Below the pieces are notes generated by a model. That model saw only the letters and a program-made list of their open reading frames with translations, ran no database searches and was not told where the DNA came from. Both the position numbers and the translations under genes were made by a program. Of a stretch of DNA of 64,000 nucleotides, positions 36,101-42,601 are shown in pieces; the stretch's first letter is position 1; each line of letters begins with the position of its first letter. This DNA is from Pseudobdellovibrionaceae bacterium (GTDB taxonomy: Bacteria > Bdellovibrionota > Bdellovibrionia > Bdellovibrionales > UBA1609). The stretch spans positions 372,001-436,000 of the forward strand of contig JACKAM010000001.1 in NCBI GenBank assembly GCA_020635075.1. The letters are read 5' to 3'.

Positions 36101-36438
36101 AGGGGCTGGCGCTCAAGGGGGCGGTATTGACGGCAGGTATTCTGCGCTTTCGACCGATGCTTTTAACGGCAGCAGCGGTGGTGGTTGGTAGTGCCGTGAT
36201 GCTGACCGATCCCATTTTTCAGGGCTTAGCGGTGAGTTTGATATTTGGTGAAGTGGCGGCCACTATTCTCAGCCGCTTTGCGGTTCCAGTCTTGTATTAC
36301 TACTTTATCGGGCACTCTCGTGTCCGCATGATCCAGGAGGAAGTTCAATTGGGCCAGGCCAATGCCAGCTTTAACAATGAGCTTCCATCTGGGGCACTTG
36401 CAAAAAATAATTATCAGGAGGTTTCTCATGTCCATTGA
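33172..36438 (+). CDS. RND-family efflux pump permease
   Basis: The 1088-residue protein begins with the RND start (KLTPVLAVVSLLLG then TPKEEEPQISVPMIDI). ALIFSIGILVDDAIVVVEN is the transmembrane helix 4 motif with acidic residues for proton relay, and FIAGAGIIVRNSIILVDFIE is its counterpart in the second half. Two large periplasmic loops lie between. TPKEEEP and DIRTGAPG are typical of the hydrophobe/amphiphile and heavy-metal branches; the substrate is not clear. The start has AAGGAG upstream. No membrane fusion protein gene is present. Confidence 0.93.
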   Translation: MKQDQYGMAGKLAGLFVHSKLTPVLAVVSLLLGIMAVWLTPKEEEPQISVPMIDIRTGAPGFEAVEVERKVTEPIERAVWGLDGVEYVYSSSQPHGSLVTVRFKVGEPMEPSLVKIHHKLMSIRGELPQTITPFDVKSYSIDDVPFLVLTFTSADRDDYSLRSMVAPLARELSSTPDLSRVELLGGRKRAVRVIADQARLASRGVSMMDLARALQANDAYAPAGKNWGDSEVYDVEVGGRLTTAEEVGHVAIGQRGGSVVRIKDVARVEDGPEERTRQSVLLSKDVPQGHTAVSISFAKRKGTNVVTLAKDLVNRAQIFSQGLPKDIAMAQVRNYGVTAADKSHELIEHLLIATISVALLIALFMGLRASLVVVIAIPVTLALTLAIYYFMGYTLNRVTLFALIFSIGILVDDAIVVVENIERHLKSEKGIGIVRATMRAVSEVGNPTVLATFTVIAAILPMAFVRGLMGPYMAPIPVGASLAMILSLFVAFIVTPWASVRLLKHEEHKEGEGDAGEGHKESRLDQVYRKMMNGLLGGRLKALGFGAFITVLFMAAASTVYFKAVKVKMLPFDNKSEFQVLLDYPATTSLEDSVKLSRELGASMLQHEDVLKVQVFAGEAAPYSFSGMVKHTFLRRADYLNDLQIVLTDKGDRKKSSHDIIAELRPVVAEFAKKHNVMSKVLEIPPGPPVLATMVAEIYGPSAEERKRVAEKVHEVFAGESSVVDLDYSWREGRPRQVYSFDFEKAGWMGIQAQSLMAAGHTLFSERPLFLLDSVDSPEDVSIDLSMEQGVRSGTRPFKGQTAPSFEAGVVDLERVIKDPVLKSSQVLHRKNLKPVNYVLSELSGAEEAPVYGMIKIQPQIPFPMQTADVPWNTSEAVVKWDGEWFITYEVFRDLGGAFAVVMILIYVLVLGWFRSFSVPMVIMAPIPISLIGILPGHWITGAYFTATSMIGFIAGAGIIVRNSIILVDFIEHQIRQGLALKGAVLTAGILRFRPMLLTAAAVVVGSAVMLTDPIFQGLAVSLIFGEVAATILSRFAVPVLYYYFIGHSRVRMIQEEVQLGQANASFNNELPSGALAKNNYQEVSHVH

Positions 36439-36604
36439 AAGAAAAATTAGGGTGCTGGCCGGAACGATGATCCTGGTCAGTTTGACCCTGAGTCAGGTGC
36501 ATTCCGTCTATTGGTTGTTTCTCACCGGATTTGTAGGTCTCAACCTACTGCAAAGTGCTTTCACCGGCTTTTGCCCAGCGGAAAAGATCCTGGCCAAACT
36601 GTAA
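36428..36604 (+). CDS. DUF2892-type small membrane protein
   Basis: ATG 36428, with CAGGAGG 5 bases upstream, gives a 58-residue protein: SIERKIRVLAGTMILVSL, a second hydrophobic helix, and FTGFCPAEKILAKL. This is the YgaP-type transmembrane module, often fused to or next to rhodaneses. The Cys in the GFCP motif is conserved. It overlaps the end of the RND gene by 11 bases and ends the operon. Confidence 0.85.
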   Translation: MSIERKIRVLAGTMILVSLTLSQVHSVYWLFLTGFVGLNLLQSAFTGFCPAEKILAKL

Positions 36605-36618
36605 GGTGAGGGGCCTGT

Positions 36619-36645
36619 CATTTGGTTCCAAGGCCTGGAAAAAAA
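36619..36645. repeat. Collapsed relative of the TTTGGTTCCAGG palindromes (element C)
   Basis: ATTTGGTTCCAAGGCCTGGAA reads as the outer tip of elements A and B joined almost directly to its own complement, with no inner arms. It lies 15 bases after the DUF2892 stop codon, again at a gene 3' end. The match is short, so chance is possible. Confidence 0.45.
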
Positions 36646-36648
36646 AAT

Positions 36649-36672
36649 GGAGGGCGATTGCCCTCCGTTTTG
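36649..36672. terminator. Bidirectional terminator
   Basis: The stem GGAGGGC/GCCCTCC with loop GATT is followed by GTTTTGATTT on the plus strand. On the minus strand the hairpin is followed by A and nine T residues. It ends the RND operon and the convergent 36706-37185 gene. Confidence 0.88.
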
Positions 36673-36705
36673 ATTTGGTCCACCTCAAAAAGTAGAAAAG
36701 TACTT

Positions 36706-37185
36706 TTACTCGGCCATCTCAACTTTCATTTTCTCAATGCCAAGATTCACGCCAAAACCATGGGTGAACTCAAGGCCAACATTAAGAACGAGAGCGGGGA
36801 AGTCCGCGTGGGTGGCAACAAAGGCACCGACGCCACCAATGACGGCGGCTTCAGCACGAACCACCAAATAGTTGCCGAGAAGGTCTTCTGGATTGTTGGC
36901 AAACAGGCTGATCTTTGCGCTGACCCCTTTGGCATTGAGCTCACCAAAGGCCACCCGTAGAGCAACTGGCTTGGAATCCATAGTGATCTTTACCGGAATG
37001 GAAACTTCATCACCGGAAATGCCGTAGCAGTCGAGGTTGCCAGTCCCTTGGATTTCATATTTTCCCAATAAAACCTGAAGTCCTTTGCCATGTGCATCAA
37101 ATTCCATGGCGCAAGTCCATAGTGGAGACTCAGCGAAGGCCTGCATTGAAACCATTGTCGCAAGTGCTATTAATAGCTTTTTCAT
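36706..37185 (-). CDS. Exported protein of unknown function
   Basis: ATG 37185 has AGGAGG upstream and begins MKKLLIALATMVSMQAFAES, a signal peptide. The mature part is about 140 residues, beta-rich, with Cys residues in LWTCAMEF and NLDCYGISG that could form a disulfide. The end KMKVEMAE is acidic. The frame extends upstream to 37293 but that part lacks a start signal. No family was recognised; it resembles small periplasmic proteins common in Bdellovibrio-like genomes. Confidence 0.7.
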   Translation of the reverse strand: MKKLLIALATMVSMQAFAESPLWTCAMEFDAHGKGLQVLLGKYEIQGTGNLDCYGISGDEVSIPVKITMDSKPVALRVAFGELNAKGVSAKISLFANNPEDLLGNYLVVRAEAAVIGGVGAFVATHADFPALVLNVGLEFTHGFGVNLGIEKMKVEMAE

Positions 37186-37286
37186 GTGTTTTCCCTCCTC
37201 ATTTATTTGGGTGCTGAACCACCAGCTCCCATTTGTTTCGAGCACAGGGTTTATGTGAGTTTTCGTGGACTTGCAATAGGGGGTGC

Positions 37287-37329
37287 GGGACATAGTGTTC
37301 CGTTCGTTGAAATCGGGACACTATGTTCC
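37287..37329 (+). promoter_or_regulatory. Inverted repeat over the 5' end of the TIGR02147 gene
   Basis: GGGACATAGTGTTCC (37287-37301) and GGGACACTATGTTCC (37315-37329) are inverted copies with two mismatches, 13 bases apart. The right arm includes the first ATG of the open frame (37323). It may be an operator for the regulator it precedes, which would favour a start further downstream. Confidence 0.45.
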
Positions 37330-38153
37330 TTTTTGTTGACGGATTGGGCGGAGCTGTGGGAGGACTCGTTTCCAAGGGAGAGGGGACCCCATTGATTGAT
37401 CATCCGTCTATTCGCATTCTCAATCAGGTCTTGGCCGACAGAAAAGCCAAGAACCCCGCCTATTCCTTAAGGGCTTTGGCTCGTGATTTGGGCATTGGTG
37501 CCACTTCTTTGTCGGACGCTCTTAATGGCAAACGGCAACTGTCGAAAACTAGTTTGCGCCGAATGGCTGAAAAACTAGAGCTGTCACCTCTGGAAAGAGA
37601 TCAAATCTTTTCTCATAGCCAACTCTCCAAGCTGCAGTTTGAAGAAGTGGAGAGACTTGAACTTAAGGAAGACACCTTCCGCTTGATTGCCGATTGGTAT
37701 TACCTGGCGATTATGAATCTCGGTAAAATGAAAAACTGTCGCGCTGATGCTAAGTGGTTAGCAAATCGATTGGGCATTTCCCAGGTTGAAGCCCACACGG
37801 CCCTAGATCGACTGTTGAGACTGAATTTGGTTGAAACAAGGCGGGGGCGATTGGTCCGCACAGCGCGCCCTCTGGCCACGTCCAGGGACATTCCCTCTGA
37901 GGCTGTTCGCCGTCACCACAGGGGGAATCTGCAATTGGCAGAAAAGGCCTTGGATGAAACTCCTGTTGAACTGAGGGAGTTCAGTTCCACCACGGTGGCG
38001 ACAAATCCCAAGAATTTGAAAAAAGCAAAAGACTATTTAATGAAGGCAAAACATCGGGTTGCAGCCATTTTGGAATCCGGTGAACCGACAGAAGTTTACA
38101 CTCTCAGTTTTCAGTTATTCCCATTAACTGAGGTGAAAGGGGAGAATCAATGA
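37323..38153 (+). CDS. TIGR02147-family regulator
   Basis: Residues 25-80 form an XRE-like helix-turn-helix (SLRALARDLGIGATSLSDAL with GKRQLSKTSLRRMAEKLEL). The rest matches the TIGR02147/DUF4423 pattern: RLIADWYYLAIMNLG, then a second winged helix (WLANRLGISQVEAHTALDRL) and LREFSSTTVA near the end. The first 20 residues are glycine-rich and atypical, so the true start may be TTG 37392, with GGGAGAGG upstream. It overlaps the HExxH gene by four bases. Such regulators often control the secreted protein encoded beside them. Confidence 0.82.
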   Translation: MFLFVDGLGGAVGGLVSKGEGTPLIDHPSIRILNQVLADRKAKNPAYSLRALARDLGIGATSLSDALNGKRQLSKTSLRRMAEKLELSPLERDQIFSHSQLSKLQFEEVERLELKEDTFRLIADWYYLAIMNLGKMKNCRADAKWLANRLGISQVEAHTALDRLLRLNLVETRRGRLVRTARPLATSRDIPSEAVRRHHRGNLQLAEKALDETPVELREFSSTTVATNPKNLKKAKDYLMKAKHRVAAILESGEPTEVYTLSFQLFPLTEVKGENQ

Positions 38154-39184
38154 GGTACGGAGTTTTACTATTATTGTTGGCAGCCATGGCAAAGCCTGGT
38201 TATGCGGATGTAATCATCAATGACACATCGGCTTTGCCGGTGATTCGTACTTGGAGGCCAGGCGACGATGTCAATAATGGTGGAGGTCTGGCCGAAAAGA
38301 CCTTTGTGCGCGCCTTTTCCTCCATGGAGAAATATTTGTCTATTTGCCTGACCTCCCAAGCCTGCCGTCTCTCAGAGAGAGATCGGCGCATTTTGACGGC
38401 AATTAAAGAAAGCCACTCGCTTCAGGCCCAGGGGCATGGGGGCTTGATGTTTGCCAGCGAAAAGGAAGAACCAGGAACTTTTCTCATCGACGGAGAACTC
38501 AAGGTGGCCAAGACCGGTGCGGCTGTGGGAGCTCCCATCTACATTAACCAAGATCTGATTTACGCTAAGGGCCCCGAAGGCACTCTTCAACCGATGGGAC
38601 TGGGTGAGGCGGTCAGTGTGTTGGTTCACGAGTTGGGTCATCATCAGGGTGAGATGGATCACACCTACCTCGATGTCCTTGGGAACAAGGTGGCTCTTTT
38701 GCTGCAGCATCATGTTAGCGAAAGCCCGCTTCTGCCATTCAACACCCGCTTGTCCCTCATTGTTGTCAATGGCGACTCGGGTAAGGACTATCCCCAAATT
38801 CTTCTCAATGTATTTGATCAGCAGTATGACCTGACCCAGCAGTTTGCAGATAAAATGAAATGTCACTTTCAACTTCTGCCATTGCCCATTATTGATGAAA
38901 TCAGTGTGAGGGAACAAAAGCCCTTGGGCGTGGTGATCCATAACGTCCATTGGACGAAGTTCAGTGATGATCCCGACCAAAGAAAGTTTGTCCTTGAAGG
39001 AAATTTGACAAAGTTTTGTGAAGAGGGCTCAACTTTTAAGAATACTAATAAGGACCATAGGGCTCGCTTTACATTTGAGCTGGAAAAGATTGAGGAGTCA
39101 GATTCGTGGAGTCTCAAAGCCGATAGTCTGGAGATCAAAGACAAGTACGATCCATGGTGGAAGTTTATAAAGCTGCCGTTCTGA
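38150..39184 (+). CDS. Secreted protein with a HExxH zinc-protease-like motif
   Basis: A signal peptide ends at KPGYA. LVHELGHHQGEMDH (His160, Glu161, His164, with Asp170 and His171 nearby) fits a gluzincin- or metzincin-like zinc site, but the Met-turn is not obvious. The C-terminal half (about residues 190-344) is beta-rich with no recognised domain. It is translationally coupled to the TIGR02147 regulator. Its stop codon TGA is the first triplet of a 46-bp-arm palindrome. Confidence 0.75.
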   Translation: MRYGVLLLLLAAMAKPGYADVIINDTSALPVIRTWRPGDDVNNGGGLAEKTFVRAFSSMEKYLSICLTSQACRLSERDRRILTAIKESHSLQAQGHGGLMFASEKEEPGTFLIDGELKVAKTGAAVGAPIYINQDLIYAKGPEGTLQPMGLGEAVSVLVHELGHHQGEMDHTYLDVLGNKVALLLQHHVSESPLLPFNTRLSLIVVNGDSGKDYPQILLNVFDQQYDLTQQFADKMKCHFQLLPLPIIDEISVREQKPLGVVIHNVHWTKFSDDPDQRKFVLEGNLTKFCEEGSTFKNTNKDHRARFTFELEKIEESDSWSLKADSLEIKDKYDPWWKFIKLPF

Positions 39185-39287
39185 TTTGGTTCCAGGTCCT
39201 CAATTGATATGTGCCGCGACATAAAGGACTCTTGGCTGAGGCCTTTATGTCGCGGCACATATCAATTGAGGACCTGGAACCAAATCA
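39182..39287. repeat. Perfect palindrome with 46-bp arms (element B)
   Basis: Arms 39182-39227 and 39242-39287 are exact reverse complements separated by 14 bases. Each arm begins with the stop codon TGA of one convergent gene (38150-39184 on plus, 39285-40544 on minus). The tips contain TTTGGTTCCAGGTCCT as in element A; the inner 28 bp differ completely. It will form a strong RNA hairpin from both directions and can act as a two-way terminator, though it lacks a T-tract. Confidence 0.95.
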
Positions 39288-40544
39288 CAACCCCTCAAAC
39301 ACCGTCTCCGCAAAGCGGACTCCGGTCTCCGGATGGCGGATGGTGCGCTTGAGCACAAAATCAAAAGTGAGAGGATTGTAGCTGTAGATTTCGCGGAGCA
39401 GATCGGCTTCTTCACTGTTGATGTAGCCGCCCTTAACTAGTTTTTTCAGGTGGATCAAAAAGTTAATCGCCGGCAGCGGATAATCCGATCCGTTGACCAG
39501 GCGTCCGTGCCACTCGGGTTTTTCTAAAAGACCTTTAAGGGCCTCATCCATACGATTGAATTGAGTGATAGTTGAGATTTCACCAAACAATAGGCCATTG
39601 TACTTGGGATTTTCCATCATACGGCTGAAAAGTTTGAAATTGGAAACCTGAGGTCTCTCGGGGTCGTCCAGGTCCTCGTTGCTTTTCCAGCCCGCGCAAT
39701 GGGCAACAATCACCCGCACACCCAAATCAAGTGGAAGGCGCAGAAGCAATGGGTTTCCGAGCTTCTGGTGCTCATCGGCCTCGACGGCGGCCTCATGTCC
39801 GGCGTGGGTGATGAGGGTAACGCCGAGTTCTTTCATTTTAAGATAAAAGGGTTCCAGGTCCGGATCACTCGGGTCCATCCCCATGGCGTTGGGGAGCCAC
39901 TTCATAAACCTGACGCCCTGGCTGGCCCAGTGGATGAGCTCTCCGATCGCGTCTTTCTTGTAAGGGTGAACAGACATGACAGGAACATAGTAGTCAGGAT
40001 GGGCCTGGGCGGTATTGAACACGTAGCTATTGGGAATGTAAAATTCTGTGGCGTCCAGATCGACTGTACCATCCTTACGGTAGTGTTTGTCGAATGCCAG
40101 GATGTAGTGCTTTCCTGAGGGGCCACCTTTGTTCTCGATGAGTTGACCTAAACGTTCCAAATACTGAAAGTCGGCGTAATCATCGTCTTTTATTCCCGAG
40201 GCTGATTTATAGACATTGAATTGGATATGACGTCGGGGACTGGACCAACTGAGAAAACCCGGGTGAACAAACACTCCCGTGTTGCCTTTTCCCAGGCCGA
40301 CGACATGGGTGTGAAAGTCACTTAAACTCTGGCCGTCAATCCCCTCGTAGGCATCAGCGATGAGTTTTAGAGCCCCAGCACTCAGTTCCTCTGACATCTT
40401 TTCTGCCGGCCCGGCGAAATTGCCACCAAGTTTCTTGTAAAGGAGGCTACAGCCTAATGAAACAGAAACAAATAGCAGAAGAGCTGCAGATAAGAGATTA
40501 CGAATTGGTTTATTCGTCAGGTAGCGATCAAGGAAGTCTTTCAT
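39285..40544 (-). CDS. Amidohydrolase-family (TIM-barrel) protein, probable lipoprotein
   Basis: The leader (residues 16-32) ends VSLGCSLLY, a possible lipobox with Cys32. Amidohydrolase_2-type metal ligands are visible: SDFHTHV (HxH), VTLITHAGHE, VIVAHCAG and the Asp in NGSDYPLP. That family includes decarboxylases and hydrolases of cyclic or aromatic acids. It overlaps the SDR gene by four bases and is the last gene of a three-gene unit with SDR and acyl-CoA dehydrogenase. An exported enzyme in a cytoplasmic acyl-CoA operon is unexpected, so the leader could be an anchor. Confidence 0.8.
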   Translation of the reverse strand: MKDFLDRYLTNKPIRNLLSAALLLFVSVSLGCSLLYKKLGGNFAGPAEKMSEELSAGALKLIADAYEGIDGQSLSDFHTHVVGLGKGNTGVFVHPGFLSWSSPRRHIQFNVYKSASGIKDDDYADFQYLERLGQLIENKGGPSGKHYILAFDKHYRKDGTVDLDATEFYIPNSYVFNTAQAHPDYYVPVMSVHPYKKDAIGELIHWASQGVRFMKWLPNAMGMDPSDPDLEPFYLKMKELGVTLITHAGHEAAVEADEHQKLGNPLLLRLPLDLGVRVIVAHCAGWKSNEDLDDPERPQVSNFKLFSRMMENPKYNGLLFGEISTITQFNRMDEALKGLLEKPEWHGRLVNGSDYPLPAINFLIHLKKLVKGGYINSEEADLLREIYSYNPLTFDFVLKRTIRHPETGVRFAETVFEGL

Positions 40545-41341
40545 CTCTCAGGTAATCCAAACCCCGGTAGCGTTAAGGCATCGTTGAACCCACCATCCAC
40601 AGTGATGGTTTGACCCGCCACCCAGTTGGATTCAGGGGAACATAAAAATCCAATCACTTGAGCCACCTCACGGAAATCCGCCGGGCGGTTAAAAACCGTG
40701 GCCCGCGAATGAGCCTCTGAAACTTTGGGGAAAAAGGGGCCTAAGAACTTCTGCGTAGATTCAGTCTCCAGAAAACCAGGATTTACTCCGTTCACGCGAA
40801 TCTTTTGTGGACCCAACTCGTGAGCCAGATAAGTGGTCATCACCTCAAGCGCTCCTTTGGCGGCCGCCAACATTCCGTGCTGAGGAACGACGTGAAGGGT
40901 GTCCATGCCACTGACGGTGACCACAGCCCCTCTGGGAGCCAGAAACCCTTTGAGTGTTTGCAGTGTGCTGAGGAGATTCCAAATGGACAGATGAAAGGTC
41001 TTGGCAAAGTGGTGATGTTTCATTTCCAAAAGAGGTTTAAATGCCGACGCGGCCGCATTCCACACCACATAATTTAAATGAGGGACCAAGGTTTTCACTT
41101 GTTCACCCAGATAAGTGCCACCTTCGGTTTCGCACAGATCCACTTGGATCAAATGACAATCAACCCCCATGGCCAAAATTTTGCTTTTTGCTTCGTCAGC
41201 AGCCTTTTCGTCAGATCGATAACTGAGGAGAAGGTTAGATCCTTCTTCGGCAAAATACTGGGCAGTGGCAAAGCCAAGTCCCTTGGTGCCTCCGGTAATT
41301 AATGTAAACTGGTCCAGAAACCGACCTTGTGTTGCACTCAT
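40541..41341 (-). CDS. Short-chain dehydrogenase/reductase-like protein, active-site Tyr replaced
   Basis: The N-terminus has the Rossmann motif ITGGTKGLGFATA and the C-terminus VAGQTITVDGGFND. Sequence and length (266) are near FabL/FabI-type enoyl-ACP reductases and other SDRs. The Lys of the active site is present in AAAKGALEVM, but the Tyr expected four (classic) or seven (FabL/FabI) positions before it reads Leu or His. Activity may be altered or the protein may use a different residue. It is coupled by ATGA overlaps to the dehydrogenase gene before it and the amidohydrolase after it. Confidence 0.83.
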   Translation of the reverse strand: MSATQGRFLDQFTLITGGTKGLGFATAQYFAEEGSNLLLSYRSDEKAADEAKSKILAMGVDCHLIQVDLCETEGGTYLGEQVKTLVPHLNYVVWNAAASAFKPLLEMKHHHFAKTFHLSIWNLLSTLQTLKGFLAPRGAVVTVSGMDTLHVVPQHGMLAAAKGALEVMTTYLAHELGPQKIRVNGVNPGFLETESTQKFLGPFFPKVSEAHSRATVFNRPADFREVAQVIGFLCSPESNWVAGQTITVDGGFNDALTLPGFGLPER

Positions 41342-42504
41342 GATCTTAAGAATTCCTTGTAGGTTTGTTTGGCAATAATGAGTTTTTGAATTTCACTCGT
41401 ACCGGCGCCAATCTCAAAGAGCTTTGAATCGCGCAGGGCTCGCTCCACTTGGTACTCTTTCATATAGCCATAGCCGCCGTGACACTGAACTGCCATATCA
41501 GCCACATGGCGGGCTCCTTCGGCAACCAACAATTTGGCGATGGCAGCTTCACGGTTAACACTTTGCCCTGCCTCAAGCTTATGCAGGGTCTGGTACAAAT
41601 AGGTGCGGCTGGATTCATACCACATGGACATTTGTGCGACCTTGTCTTGAACCATTTGAAACTCAGCGATGGGCACGCCAAATTGTTTTCTCTCCATGGT
41701 GTACTTGAGAGTGGCATCAAGACAAAAGCGCATCAGGCCTGTGGCCAATCCGCTAAATATCACCCTCTCCACATCAAGTGAGTACTTCATATCGTAAAAG
41801 GCACGGCCCTCTTCTCCAAGTAAGAGCTCAGGACCGACCTCCACGTTCTCCATAAACACTTCGCCGGTAGGGGAGGAGATGTGGCCCATTTTTTTGAAGG
41901 GTTTACCCGTAGATAAGCCTTTCATGCCCTTTTCCAAAATAAAGGCCACACCGCCATCAATACCCTTGCCAACAGGTTTGCCGTTTTCATCGGTCAGACG
42001 AGCGAGGATCACAAAGTCATCAGCAATGGGGGCATTGGTGATAAATGTTTTAGCCCCATTGAGAATATAACCATCTCCCTTTTTCTGCGCGGTTGCCTTA
42101 ATGGATAAAGCATCACTGCCAATCTCAGGCTCTGTCAGTCCCCAGCAGCCAATGCGACTGCCATCGATGATGGAGGGGAGATATTTTTGCTTTTGCGCCT
42201 CGGTTCCATGACGAGCCACATTGGCACCATAAAGACAGGTGCTGGCCAGTGAAGACAGACCAAAGCCATTGTCCACATAACCCATTTCCTCGGCGACGAC
42301 CAATTGTGCCATTAGGCTGTCAGCTCCACCATAGGCTTCGGGAAGCATGGGGCCGGCCAATCCCAATTGGCCCAAGGACCTGTGCACGTCGCGGGCAAAC
42401 TCGGCTTTGGACTCACTTTCCTCGACTTTCGGGAGCAGCTCGTTTTGCAAAACCTTTTGCGCTGAGGCGCGGAGCTCTTCCATGATTTCCATGTCTGTAG
42501 ACAT
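41338..42504 (-). CDS. Acyl-CoA dehydrogenase, isovaleryl-CoA-dehydrogenase-like
   Basis: The acyl-CoA dehydrogenase core is clear: CWGLTEPEIGSDALS, ILNGAKTFITNA and the end EIGAGTSEIQKLIIAKQ. In the isovaleryl-CoA group the catalytic Glu lies in the D-x-E-R segment of helix G; here LDVERVIFSG matches, and the site used by short-chain enzymes reads Ala. This supports a branched-chain substrate. I choose ATG 42504, with GGGGG 9 bases upstream. It is divergent from the carboxylase operon at 42602 and likely feeds it with enoyl-CoA. Confidence 0.88.
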   Translation of the reverse strand: MSTDMEIMEELRASAQKVLQNELLPKVEESESKAEFARDVHRSLGQLGLAGPMLPEAYGGADSLMAQLVVAEEMGYVDNGFGLSSLASTCLYGANVARHGTEAQKQKYLPSIIDGSRIGCWGLTEPEIGSDALSIKATAQKKGDGYILNGAKTFITNAPIADDFVILARLTDENGKPVGKGIDGGVAFILEKGMKGLSTGKPFKKMGHISSPTGEVFMENVEVGPELLLGEEGRAFYDMKYSLDVERVIFSGLATGLMRFCLDATLKYTMERKQFGVPIAEFQMVQDKVAQMSMWYESSRTYLYQTLHKLEAGQSVNREAAIAKLLVAEGARHVADMAVQCHGGYGYMKEYQVERALRDSKLFEIGAGTSEIQKLIIAKQTYKEFLRS

Positions 42505-42601
42505 TTTCATTTTCCCCCGTTTTGGATTACTCTTGAGTGAAGCCATCTAAATTATAGGTAGAGGGATTTCGACCAGTCAAACCGCATGAGGGAGGTCCTC
42601 T

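Noticed and set aside
39848..39864. A copy of GGTTCCAGGTCC inside the amidohydrolase gene
   Set aside because: It matches the tip of the palindrome family, but it lies within coding sequence (DLEPFY codons) without an inverted partner, so I did not count it as a member.
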